From Odontesthes bonariensis (Eukaryota > Chordata > Actinopteri > Atheriniformes > Atherinopsidae), in the NCBI RefSeq assembly GCF_027942865.1, contig NC_134513.1:33163429-33227428 (forward strand): a DNA stretch of 64,000 nucleotides, in the 5' to 3' direction. A program made the translations under genes and the position numbers. How positions within the stretch are numbered: the first letter of the stretch is position 1; each line of letters opens with the position of its first letter. Below are positions 24,232-38,599 of the stretch, one piece after another. The notes below the pieces were generated by a model. That model saw only the letters and a list, made by a program, of their open reading frames with translations. It made no database searches and had not been told where the DNA came from.

Positions 24232-27200
24232 CTACTCAGGAATAGCCGTAAAAGTCAATCCCTCAACATGTACGAAAAATGGACCCCAAGTTTTATCAAA
24301 CTTTGCAAGAGAACCACGTATGGAGTACCTAACCTTCTCCAACTTCACAAACTGAAGGATGTCCCTGATCCAAGAGGAGTGAGAAGGCGGTGCAGAGGAC
24401 TTCCATCTCAATAAAATCAAACGTCTAGCCAATAAGGAAACAAAGGCTACAAAGTCTGCTTTACATTTAGGAAGCTGCAAAGTAGGAGGTAAGACCCCAA
24501 ACAAAGCAGTACATGCTGTTGGATCAAATTGAACCTTTGTACAAACAGAAATAGAGTTGAATATCTGTGTCCAAAAATTAAGTAGTGAAGGACAAGACCA
24601 AAACATATGGACATGGGTAGCTGGAGCCTGATGACATCTTATGCATGTGGGATCGACATCATTAAAGATTTTGGAAAGCCTTACTCGAGTAAAATGGGTA
24701 CGATGTAGAATTTTGCACTGGGTCAGACCATGTCTAGCACAAATAGATGAGGAGTGAACGCGACGCAAAATGGCATCCCACAGTTCCTCTGAGATCTCCT
24801 CCCCCAGATCCTCCTCCCATTGGGTTTTAATTTTGTGCTGCGGGGTTAGCTGCAAAGAATAGATACGATTGTATAAACGTGAAATAGCACCCTTGATGGT
24901 AGGGAATGGGGTTAAAAAGGAGTCAACCAGAGAGGCTCCAGGGAGATTTGGGAAATCGGGGCTAAGATTGCGGATGAAACTACGAACTTGAAGATATCTA
25001 AAAAAATGCTGTCTAGGCAACCGGAATTTCTCTGAGAGCTGCTGGAAGGATGCAAATGTACCGGCAATATATAAGTCCCTAAATGCCTTGATGCCATAGT
25101 CAGACCACAAAGAAAAAGCCCCATCAATCAAGGAAGGATGAAAAGCCGGGTTAGCTGATAAAGGTGCCAGGAAAGAGAAGGTCTGTAGACCAAAGTAGCG
25201 TCGAAATTGCTTCCAAATCTTCAAAGTGGATTTAACTAAGATATTATTGCAAAAAGGGGAGAGAGAAAAACTAAGAGGAGCGTGGATGAGCGCAGTCAGC
25301 GAAGCAGGTTTAGCAGAAAACATCTCCATACTCAACCATGTAGGAGGAACTGGCGCCCCCTCCAGAGAAATCCAAAGCTGAATTAGCCTAAGGATGGAAG
25401 CCCAGTAGTAAAACCTCAAGTTAGGAAGGGCCAAGCCCCCCAGGAGCTTAGGTCTCTGCAACAGCTCCCTTCGCAAACGAGGGACCTTCCTGTTCCATAT
25501 AAACTCAGTGATTAATTTGTCTAATTTCTGAAAAAAAGATTGAGGGAGAAAGACAGGTACACACTGAAAGAGATAAGACAATTTGGGGAGGATGTTCATC
25601 TTGACCGAATTAACCCTGGCCACAAGGGAAAGAGGCAACAGTGACCACCGTTGAAAGTCCTTCTGTATCTGATCTAACAAAGGAGCAAAATTATATTTAA
25701 ACAAATCTTCAAATCGGTCTCTAATCTGGATACCAAGGTACTTAAAGCCAAATGGAACAATTTTGAAGGGGAAACCCTGAGCAGCTTCCCGCGCACCCTG
25801 ATTTAAAGGAAACAGCTCACTCTTGTCCAAATTTAGTTTATAGCCTGAAATCTGACCAAAAGAACTAAGGATATCAAGAGCAACCGGAACTGAGACAGGA
25901 AGATTGGACACATATAGTAATAAATCATCAGCATAGAGGGAGACCTTCTGTTCAAGACCATATCTTGTTATACCAGTGATGCGTGGCTCTGAACGAAGCG
26001 CAATAGCCAGAGGTTCAATAGCAACAGCAAACAGAAGAGGACTCAGAGGACAACCCTGACGAGTGGAGCGGTACAATGGGAAATAATCTGAATGTGTGTC
26101 ATTAGTTCTGACTGAAGCCATAGGGGATGAATAGAGCAATTTAATCCAAGAAATGAACTCTTGGCCAAAACCAGATTTCTCCAAAGCGTAAAAAAGGTAA
26201 CTCCACTCCACTCGGTCAAAAGCCTTCTCGGCATCTAATGAAATTATGGCTTCTGGCCCCATTGACGTAGACGGATTATAAACAACATTAAGAAGTCGCC
26301 TGAGATTAAAGAACCCATGTCTGTTCTGGACAAAACCTGTCTGATCAGGAGAGATTATCAGAGGCAAAACTGATTCCAGTCGCAGAGCTAATAATTTGGA
26401 CAGAAGTTTTACATCCACAGATAAAAGACTAATTGGACGGTAGCTTGAGCAAGACAGAGGGTCCTTATTTTTTTTTAAGAGTAATGATATGGAGGCCTGA
26501 TTTAGAGTCTGAGGTAAATTAGACAGAGTAAGAGATTCATTAAACATTTCAATCAAAACTGGTGCTAATTTGTCAAAAAAGGTCTTGTAAAACTCGGTCG
26601 GAAAACCGTCCGGGCCTGGACATTTCCCAGACTGCATGGAAAATGTAGCCCGTTTAAGGTCATCTATGGTGATTGGGCCCTCCAACTGCTCAGCAGTATC
26701 AGCATCTACCCTAACCAACTCCAGTGAGTCAAAAAAACTATCCAGGGCTGACAGATCAGACTCAACCTCAGAAGTATATAAAGAGGAGTAAAACTGTTTG
26801 AACTGATCATTAATTTTTTTTGGATCGGTTGTGATGCCAGAAGGGGTATGTATTTGTGGAATCTGTTGAGAGGAGGAAGCCTGTCGAAGCTGATGGGCCA
26901 AAAGTTTGGTCGCCTTATCCCCAGATTCATAATAACAATATTTAGCCTTAAATAAGAGCTCCTCAACCTCTTTAGTAGAAAGAACATCAAACTCAGCTTG
27001 AAGAGAAAGACGATCTTTATATATGTTAGGAGATGGGGAAGAAGCATAAATATTATCGAGCTGGGAGATTTGTAACCTCAATTCCTTTAATCTTTTTTTC
27101 CTTTGTTTGTTTGCATAACTGCTGTATGAAATGATTTCACCTCTAATATATGCTTTCAAAGTCTCCCAAAGAAGGGAGGCTGAGATCCCTGGAGTTCTGT

Positions 27201-28062
27201 TGGTAGCAAGAAAAAAGTCAATTTGATTAGAAACAAATTTAACAAAGTCCTCATTAGATAGCAAGCGCGTATTGAGACGCCAAGGGGGGCGGGTACATTC
27301 GCGCTCCTGAATGAATAACTCCAGTGTGGTAGGAGCATGATCTGATATTAGAATAGTATCATAAGAGCAAGACTGAACAGAATGGAGAAATCGGTTGTCT
27401 AGGAGAAAATAATCAATACGAGAAAAGGAATGATGTACATGAGAGAAAAAAGAATAGGCTTTACCAGATGGATTAAGAAAGCGCCATGGATCCGAGACTG
27501 AGAATTCATCCATAAAGGATAAAATGGTCTTAGAAGACTTTGAGGACACTCCTGGTCTAGCGGAAGAACGATCTAATACAGGATTAAGCCAACAGTTGAA
27601 ATCACCCCCCATAATGAGTAAATGTGTGGACATGTCAGGTAATTTAGCGAACAATTGGTGGAAAAAATTGTCGTCATCCCAGTTTGGACCATACACATTA
27701 GCCAGAATCACAGAATTACTATATAGCTGCCCTGTTACAAACACAAACCTTCCATTAGGGTCAGCTATTACATTAGAGCACACAAAAGGAACCGATTTAT
27801 GAATCAAAATTGCAACACCCCTAGATTTACCATTAAAACTAGAATGAAATACTTGACTGACCCACCTCCTCTTTAATCTGATATGGCTGCAAAATTTTAA
27901 ATGAGTCTCTTGAAGGAAAACAATATGAGCACCTAATTGTTGAAGATGGTGAAGAACTTTACTACGTTTAATAGGCTGATTAAGACCATTACAGTTCCAG
28001 CTAACAAATCTGAGTCCTGTCCCTGATTGTCGTGGCATCCTAGGCTGCTGCATGCTGATCAA
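24232..28062 (-). CDS. L1-type ORF2: endonuclease and reverse transcriptase, 1276 aa
   Basis: The protein carries out target-primed reverse transcription. The N-terminal apurinic-type endonuclease (about residues 17-245) has FVSWNCNGLN at 19-28, FLQETHL, GGDFNCW, the RIDYFLL stretch and the catalytic SDHAP. The reverse transcriptase (about 440-740) has GPDGFPTEFY near 482, EKAFDRVEW near 612, RQGCPLSPLLF, and the catalytic YADD at 710-713. A C-terminal Cys/His knuckle (CIRCHQ, then H and C) lies near 1137. Length is normal for this class. All key residues that I can recognise are present and no stop interrupts it. It follows ORF1 after a 395-bp spacer. Confidence 0.95.
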   Translation of the reverse strand: MISMQQPRMPRQSGTGLRFVSWNCNGLNQPIKRSKVLHHLQQLGAHIVFLQETHLKFCSHIRLKRRWVSQVFHSSFNGKSRGVAILIHKSVPFVCSNVIADPNGRFVFVTGQLYSNSVILANVYGPNWDDDNFFHQLFAKLPDMSTHLLIMGGDFNCWLNPVLDRSSARPGVSSKSSKTILSFMDEFSVSDPWRFLNPSGKAYSFFSHVHHSFSRIDYFLLDNRFLHSVQSCSYDTILISDHAPTTLELFIQERECTRPPWRLNTRLLSNEDFVKFVSNQIDFFLATNRTPGISASLLWETLKAYIRGEIISYSSYANKQRKKRLKELRLQISQLDNIYASSPSPNIYKDRLSLQAEFDVLSTKEVEELLFKAKYCYYESGDKATKLLAHQLRQASSSQQIPQIHTPSGITTDPKKINDQFKQFYSSLYTSEVESDLSALDSFFDSLELVRVDADTAEQLEGPITIDDLKRATFSMQSGKCPGPDGFPTEFYKTFFDKLAPVLIEMFNESLTLSNLPQTLNQASISLLLKKNKDPLSCSSYRPISLLSVDVKLLSKLLALRLESVLPLIISPDQTGFVQNRHGFFNLRRLLNVVYNPSTSMGPEAIISLDAEKAFDRVEWSYLFYALEKSGFGQEFISWIKLLYSSPMASVRTNDTHSDYFPLYRSTRQGCPLSPLLFAVAIEPLAIALRSEPRITGITRYGLEQKVSLYADDLLLYVSNLPVSVPVALDILSSFGQISGYKLNLDKSELFPLNQGAREAAQGFPFKIVPFGFKYLGIQIRDRFEDLFKYNFAPLLDQIQKDFQRWSLLPLSLVARVNSVKMNILPKLSYLFQCVPVFLPQSFFQKLDKLITEFIWNRKVPRLRRELLQRPKLLGGLALPNLRFYYWASILRLIQLWISLEGAPVPPTWLSMEMFSAKPASLTALIHAPLSFSLSPFCNNILVKSTLKIWKQFRRYFGLQTFSFLAPLSANPAFHPSLIDGAFSLWSDYGIKAFRDLYIAGTFASFQQLSEKFRLPRQHFFRYLQVRSFIRNLSPDFPNLPGASLVDSFLTPFPTIKGAISRLYNRIYSLQLTPQHKIKTQWEEDLGEEISEELWDAILRRVHSSSICARHGLTQCKILHRTHFTRVRLSKIFNDVDPTCIRCHQAPATHVHMFWSCPSLLNFWTQIFNSISVCTKVQFDPTACTALFGVLPPTLQLPKCKADFVAFVSLLARRLILLRWKSSAPPSHSSWIRDILQFVKLEKVRYSIRGSLAKFDKTWGPFFVHVEGLTFTAIPE

Positions 28063-28457
28063 GTAATAGTGTACACAGCAGCGAGGAATGTATAACAGTC
28101 AAAGAGATAAAGTAAAACATGGACGACCTGACTAAACAGAACACAAAACACACAGCAAGAAAAAAAGGCAGAACTCCCCACACACCCACCCCCCCCCCAA
28201 GCTGAAGCATCTTCCCAAACAAGACGCAAGCAAATCCCCCAAACTACCAAAAACATCCTAACACGCTCCGTTTACAGCACAAACTAGTAGTGCTCATCCG
28301 AGTTTGTAATAAAGCACAGAATGAATATGTAAACAAACACAGTCGCAAAATACGAAAAGTGGCTCAAGTCCAAGTGTCACAAACTTAAAGCAGGGCGGCT
28401 TACTAACAGGAAACGGGTTAACTTTACCCAGCTTACCAAACGAACTGCCAGCCGCTG

Positions 28458-29387
28458 TTAAACTGTAGCTCCAGAAGAGACACCAGACTTTAAGTTCACC
28501 TTGACAAAGTCCATTGCAGTGGCCGGGTCTTCAAAGGTGTGTGTAGCTCCACCGGGAAGAGTGATTCTCAATGTTGCAGGAAACCTCAATCCAAACTTTA
28601 CACCAGGGCACGAATGTAACAGACGTTTAACGTCTGTGAATGCAGCACGTTTCTTTGCCACCGACGAAGTGTAGTCGGGGAAGAGAAACAGTCTCTTGCC
28701 TTGGAAGAGGATAGGGGAGTCCCTGGAGGTCTCGCCGGCCCGCCGTAAGATGTCATTCCTCACGTGAAAAAAGTGAACACGGATCACAAAGGGCCGGGGT
28801 GGTTTACCGTCGCTGGGCCTGGGCCGGAGAGTGCGATGCGCACGGTCGAGTAGGGGCAGCTCATCCAGGCCGAGGGTGTCCATCAACAGCTGGGCAATAA
28901 ATTCAGTGGGGCGCACACCCTCGGCCCCCTCCGGCACACCCACCAGCCGTATATTGTTCCTCCTCGCTCTACCCTCCAGGTCCTCACATTTATCGGCCAG
29001 CAATTTAACCTCAGCTTTCAGCGTGGAAACTGTTGAATCCAGTGAAGACAGTAGGTCACTGTGGTCCGTACATGCGCGCTGTAACTCCTTGATAACTTGA
29101 TCGTGGGAGCTAAGTTTTTGTTTCATCGGTTCGATTGCATGCCTAAGCTCCTCTCTTACCGAAGAAATGTCCGCTCGAAGCTCGCAAGAGAGCGAGTCTA
29201 TTTTACCACAAATGTCCCCTTTCAACTGGTTCAGCATAGTCTGGAGGTGATCCAGATTGGGCGCACACTCGGGGTCCGTCACCACCTTCGGCGGAGAAGC
29301 GGGCTCAGTCGAGGAAGAAGCCTTAGCACGGCCCGTACGAGCCGAATTTCCACGTGGAGCTGCCATTGTCGGTTGAAATTCCCCCAA
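28458..29387 (-). CDS. L1-type ORF1 RNA-binding protein, 309 aa
   Basis: ORF1p coats LINE RNA and acts as a nucleic-acid chaperone. The N-terminus is basic and Ser/Pro-rich. A coiled coil of leucine-spaced heptads spans about residues 45-145. It is followed by an RRM-like core beginning RRNNIRLVGVPEG and a C-terminal domain ending in a GGATHTFEDPATAMDFV stretch. This order (coiled coil, RRM, CTD) is that of L1 ORF1 (transposase_22 type). The start ATG is the first in the frame and lies 148 bp from the element's 5' end. Confidence 0.9.
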   Translation of the reverse strand: MGEFQPTMAAPRGNSARTGRAKASSSTEPASPPKVVTDPECAPNLDHLQTMLNQLKGDICGKIDSLSCELRADISSVREELRHAIEPMKQKLSSHDQVIKELQRACTDHSDLLSSLDSTVSTLKAEVKLLADKCEDLEGRARRNNIRLVGVPEGAEGVRPTEFIAQLLMDTLGLDELPLLDRAHRTLRPRPSDGKPPRPFVIRVHFFHVRNDILRRAGETSRDSPILFQGKRLFLFPDYTSSVAKKRAAFTDVKRLLHSCPGVKFGLRFPATLRITLPGGATHTFEDPATAMDFVKVNLKSGVSSGATV

Positions 29388-29535
29388 AACACACCGAAAC
29401 TGATCGAATACTTGTTAAACTTGTGCACCGGCCAAACTAATGAAGATAAACTGTGTTAATAAGTTAAAATAAACGCAAACTCGCGGAGCAAAAGGGCGAC
29501 ACGTCCTACATGCTCAGTGTCCAACAGCGCCCCCC

Positions 29536-29551
29536 GATATGTCTTACATTT
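29536..29551. repeat. Target-site duplication of the L1, 5' side
   Basis: GATATGTCTTACATTT, matching 23810-23825. It lies at the edge of an older LINE fragment. Confidence 0.85.
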
Positions 29552-29760
29552 AAGACAGAGTGGAGAGACATCCTTCCTGTACTTGGAGAGACGGCTTGGA
29601 CTAACATGTGCTCTATGCAGTATCTTAAATTGCAACGCTCTTGTCCGGTTACAAACAGTTATTTTTCTTGCATTATCCCAGATGTCCTCCCACATCTCCT
29701 CATTAATCACAACACCCAGTTCCCTCTGTGAGGGTTTCTTTCAGGTGCTGTACAAGCAAA
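29536..29760 (-). pseudogene. Older L1 ORF2 C-terminal fragment
   Basis: The minus strand reads LQFKILHRAHVSPSRLSKY followed by LCLKCK, matching the C-terminal region of L1-type ORF2 but of a different family from the intact copy. It appears to be an internal fragment joined directly to the tail of repeat copy B. The intact L1 inserted at this junction. Confidence 0.65.
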
Positions 29761-29846
29761 TCATAGCGTCTCTGTACAACAACAAAGACCTTTAGGTAAC
29801 ACTTCACAATACTGTCTGCGTATTAGAGTGTACATCCCGCTCACTT

Positions 29847-30152
29847 ATTTCCTACTTTGCCCGGACTTCCAGTTTAGCCTAACTCCTGGCCAATTCCCAC
29901 CTTCTCCAGTCTTACAGCATAACTCGCGGCCACTTACCATGTAATATGCTGAACTACCCTAACTTCTGAAACAGTGTATTGAATGAAGCACTGTAGCCTA
30001 CACTATAAACAAATATGCTTTGCTCTTTGCTCATGGCAGTTGTGTATATACACGTCAGAGCGCAAGCTTCACCCTTATTCCAGGGATTTATTATGTTTTG
30101 TCTTACAGCCTTGTATGATTCGGAATAAGAATATGTTGAGAAATGGTCGAAA
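29847..30152 (+). repeat. Repeat unit D, second copy
   Basis: Matches 22488-22788, with a short extra GTAATAT and a handful of substitutions. It shows that the tandem array was A-D-B-D before the L1 insertion. Confidence 0.8.
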
Positions 30153-30172
30153 CAAAGTGTCCCTGACATAAA

Positions 30173-30240
30173 ATAACAGAGTTCCACTGATTTTTCTTTT
30201 TCATGTACATGAATAAGAAAAATCAGTGGAACTCTGTTAT
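30173..30240. repeat. Long palindrome (hairpin)
   Basis: Arms 30173-30197 and 30216-30240 are perfect 25-bp inverted repeats (ATAACAGAGTTCCACTGATT on the left). The spacer contains a 12-bp palindrome TCATGTACATGA. It sits exactly between repeat unit D and a LINE RT fragment. Confidence 0.9.
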
Positions 30241-30627
30241 CTTGAGACTCGGGACCTTACAATCACTGACCAAGTTCGTAACCTCGGAGTGTTGATAGAC
30301 TCAGATCTGACTTTCAGCAGCCACATCAAAGCTGTCACCAAGGCAGCTTTTTACCACCTCAGAAACATCAACAGAATTAAAGGTTTCCTCTCCCAAAAAG
30401 ACAAGGAGAAACTCATCCATGCATTCATCTCCAGTAGACTCCATTACTGTAATGGTCTTTTAACTGGACTTCCCAAAAAGAGCATTAAACATCTGCAGCT
30501 CATCCAGAACGCTGCTGCTAGAGTTTTAACCCGGAATAAGAGATCTGAACACATCAAGCCAGTTTTAAAATCTTTACTCTACCTTCCAGAAGAATATGGA
30601 AACCATTTCTTGACTATATCAATGTAA
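30226..30627 (+). pseudogene. L2/Rex1-type LINE reverse-transcriptase C-terminal fragment
   Basis: An open stretch with VRNLGVLIDSDLTFSSHIK, FYHLRNINRIKGFLS, HYCNGLLTGLP and LQLIQNAAARVLT, the thumb/C-terminal part typical of L2 and Rex1 LINEs. No catalytic core, endonuclease or 3' tail is attached, so this is a fragment and not a gene. Confidence 0.75.
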
Positions 30628-30706
30628 ACATCTCTTCTATACTGACAAGCGTTTTTGTATAAAATGCTCTGATGTTTTTTTTTTTTGTGGTGGGGGGGTG
30701 TGTGTC

Positions 30707-31530
30707 TCTCTTCTTTTTCAGCTCCCGCTGTATCTCTAGCTCATTTTAAACTGTATAATGTACCTGTCACATCTATCTGGAACTGATCCTTCCATTTGAG
30801 TTTGGATTTTTCCGTTGTTGTTCCCAGCTTGTTGTTGTTGTCATCGTTTTATTATTCTGTGTAGTCTTGTCTTTTGTATATCTGCTTATTGAACAAATTA
30901 AACACATTTAAAAAAACAACAAAAAGAACCTCACTGTTGTCTATATTCATAGACACATCCAGCCTCGCTTTCAGTATAACACACGCACTCTATAATTGCC
31001 GTCAGCAAATTATATGAAAACAATATAAAACATTGTTTAAGAAAAAAAAATAGACGGTTGTTGCTCTTGTTTATTTTGTTTAAGTTTTGTAGATGTGCAA
31101 TGTTCAGCTGTCAGAAATGAAAGGCTAACCTCATCTTTTGTCATATTTGGCTGTGATCACTTTTTTTGTAGAATATTATAATTTTATATCCTACTACCTA
31201 CAATGGGTGTATAAAAAGCGGAAAATATGTTTGCTATTAAATTAGCACACTAATTTTATTTTGGCGTTACTTCCGCTTCCGGTCTGCCTGCCGTCATGTT
31301 CGAATGTAAGAAACGAAAAATGAAAAAAGTAATTTCAAAAAAACAAATTTGGTCCGTTATTTGATTTTGGTCTTTTCCTTTTTCGTTTTTTTATGAAATC
31401 AACAAAATCCGTTTTTTCACCTTTTTTTTCGTTTTTGGTTTAAAACGAAAAACGGAAAAAGGACAGCTACTTCCGTTTTTTGTTTTTTCGTTTTGACAGT
31501 AAAACGGATTATACTTTAGTACCCAGACCC
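30707..31530 (-). repeat. Repeat unit C (inverted copy of A; right arm)
   Basis: An inverted copy of about the first 860 bp of unit A, more diverged than B. It ends on the right with the reverse complement of GGGTCTGGGTACTAAAG. With unit A it forms 0.82-0.86 kb arms about 8.4 kb apart. Confidence 0.8.
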
Positions 31531-31833
31531 TAAACACTGACCTATGAATCATTCAAGCTTGAAATATATGAGGCTTCAAAGTCAAGACTTTTAAATAGTA
31601 TCTTTAGGCACTTTGTCACTAGCAGCCTGTCACAAATGCACATCATTTGTTTCCATTATTTAAGTTGCATTTATGAAAAATGTATGGCTCTAACATTGGG
31701 ATTCTGTACACATCACACAAAGTAACATTAACTTCTGAATTTGGCTCGGATTTTCAACTTTATAACGCTCTCTTCTCTGTTTGCAGTGTGAACAACTAAG
31801 CTAAGTTTTACAAAGCTCTGCTGGGGAAAGTGA

Positions 31834-36395
<4,562 letters not shown>

Positions 36396-36775
36396 GCTGC
36401 CTGACCTGTCAATCAACTGCACAGACTTCTGCCACTGGCCACTAACAGTGTGACCGCATGCAGAAACCTCTATAAAGATATTTTATATCTTTAATACAAG
36501 AATGTTTTTAGAAGAAGAAATAATTGTACTGTTGTTCTGCTTTTCATGCTCTTCCCATGGCTCTTAGAAACACTGATGTTGATGTCTAAAGGGGAAACTG
36601 AAGCTCATCACCCCAACAGCTGGACTCTAACAAAGTTAGCAAAGTTTGTCTCATAAAGAACAGATTCTTAAAGACACTCTGAAGAAGACAACAAACCTTC
36701 CTCTGCTGCTGGCTAGAGAACACAATAATGCTGATTATAATATAGTATGATTAAAAATGTGTTTTGTCAGCCTGT
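36396..36775 (+). other. slc35e3: slc35e3 3' UTR
   Basis: It follows the TAG stop at 36393-36395. An ATTAAA at 36750-36755 is a plausible polyadenylation signal; no canonical AATAAA is nearer. The end is an estimate. Confidence 0.45.
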
Positions 36776-37847
36776 CTCCTGTTTACGCGAAGATGGTTTG
36801 AAAAGAGAAGGGCTGAATCTAATCCTCATCATACCTCGACAACAGCAAATTTTCAAGATGTTCCATCAAGCGATTTCAGCAGCCATCTTCGAACAAGCCA
36901 GTATTTTTCAGTTATGAGCCAGAATACAGGTTACATTGCAAACAAGCGCTAAAAGCCTACAGATAACCAGATATGAGGGTAAATTTCTCCTTTATTGTTA
37001 TGTTTACGTCACTTTTTTTAATCAAGGTGTGAGTCTGTGGGCTCACAAGCTTTCTAACACTAGCGAATAGAGTGAGAAAAAGTTTCTGCAGTCCATATAA
37101 ATGTTGCATCTGCTCCATTAAAACATCTTTCTTGATGGGACAGAACGTCTGACTGGATGATGAAAAGCAGCAGCTCCATTCTGCGTTCTTCAGCTCCTCA
37201 AAGTTCAACATTAGCCATTCGAGTGGGTTTACATGAGTGGGCTGATTACACTGCAAAGAGTTAGATATTTGAAATGTTTCCTCATTAAACTAATTATTTG
37301 AGGGTTGTTTTTTTGTAGTTGTGATTATGTAAATGTCATTTTTCAGGTCTGAAGCATTTCAGTTTCTCACTGCTTGTAGCCTCATTCAGCTGCTGCCATA
37401 ATTATTTTGTTGATTTGGATCAGTTTTGGGATTTACTCCTTTCTGTTTATTTCTTTTTGTGGAAACATTTCAGATGCATGTTTTACATGATTTTTGATCA
37501 ACATGTGTGTGTAACTGTTTTTTAATTGTTCATAATAGACTTCCTCTTGTTCAAGATGACATTTTTACAACTCAGAGCTGTAATTAAAGATATCTACAAT
37601 ATTTTTTTTGTAGAATTTAAAAAAATGTATATATTTTAGACTTTGTTCGTATCTGTCAAAACTAAGTTTCAGAAATGTTAAATGTTACAGTTATGTTGGA
37701 TACATTTAATTCTTCTCAGTCAAAATTATCATTTCAGATACTGTTGCTGTTCTTCTCAGAACAAATTGCATCACTTTAAGCAGTCGTGCGTTTTCAGGTG
37801 TCAGTTCCAAAAATCTGCAGTTACATTTTGGATTTCCAGAAAGAATA
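36776..37847. other. Intergenic gap downstream of slc35e3
   Basis: AT-rich DNA with only short uninformative frames. I recognise no gene, repeat or RNA. Confidence 0.45.
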
Positions 37848-37857
37848 TTCTGGAAAT

Positions 37858-38180
37858 GGGCTGTTTGATGGAGTGGTTAGCAGTGTCACTTCACAGCTAG
37901 AGGGTTCCTGGTTCAAATCCCAGCTGTGGCCGTTCTGTGTGCAGTTTGCATGTTCTCCCCATGTATGTGTGAGTTCTCTCCGGGTACTTCCCACCGTGGC
38001 CCAAAAACATGCATTACAGATTAATTGGTGACTAAATTGTCCCTTGGAGTGAGTGTGGATGGTTGTTTGACTCGTTTGTCTCTGTGATGGACTGGCAACC
38101 CGTCCAGTGTGGACCCTGCCTCTCACTCCAGCCTCCACCCGCAACCCTGAGTTGGAATAAATGGGAATAGAAAATGGATG
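37858..38180 (+). mobile_element. tRNA-derived SINE with RTE-like tail
   Basis: A plus-strand SINE with a B box GGTTCAAATCC (37910-37920), the widespread fish SINE body (TTTGCATGTTCTCCCCATGT, AACATGCATTACAG, GATGGACTGGCAACCCGTCC) and an AAAATGGATG end. A 10-bp target-site duplication TTCTGGAAAT lies at 37848-37857 and 38181-38190. Confidence 0.88.
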
Positions 38181-38599
38181 TTCTGGAAATCTGACAAGAA
38201 AAAACTCTCATTCCTTATATTTACAATCCAAATGTTGCTTTTTCTACATTTTATTTTACAAATCAAGAATTTAAAGCATTCTAGATACAAAAAAACTGTT
38301 GACTGTGACTGTTCTGGTTCAGTAATGCAGCAAAGCTTGCAATTTACAGACAAATTTAAGGTATCAAGATAAACTGCTTGATACATTTCCTCACTGTTTC
38401 ACTGAATGTTTGTGTATGGGACAGTAAATGAAGGTTACTTTTCATTTCGGATATTGATGATCTGTGTTTTCCATATATTGAATACTAGTGAACAGTCTGT
38501 TAAAAAAAAAAGCACTTAGACAACAGTGTATGTTCCCAAGATCTACCAGAAGTAGGTCAAAGTAAGCATCCAAGAACAAGTCAGAGTCAGAGAAAGGCA

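Larger units (their letters stand above)
23826..29535 (-). mobile_element. Full-length L1-type LINE with two intact ORFs
   Basis: A complete 5.7-kb non-LTR element on the minus strand. It has a 148-bp 5' UTR beginning GGGGGCGCTGTTGGACACTG (from 29535), ORF1 (29387-28458), a 395-bp spacer, ORF2 (28062-24232), a 3' UTR and a poly(A) tail seen as the T-run at about 23823-23841. It is flanked by identical 16-bp target-site duplications, GATATGTCTTACATTT, at 23810-23825 and 29536-29551. Both ORFs are open without a break, so the insertion looks recent. It lies antisense in the predicted first intron of slc35e3, inside repeat copy B. ORF architecture fits the L1 superfamily, close to the fish Tx1-like lineage; subclade is uncertain. 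Confidence 0.93.

Noticed and set aside
29456..29710. An 84-codon minus-strand frame that could be a small gene
   Set aside because: It spans an old LINE ORF2 fragment and the 5' UTR of the intact L1, joined across the target-site duplication.
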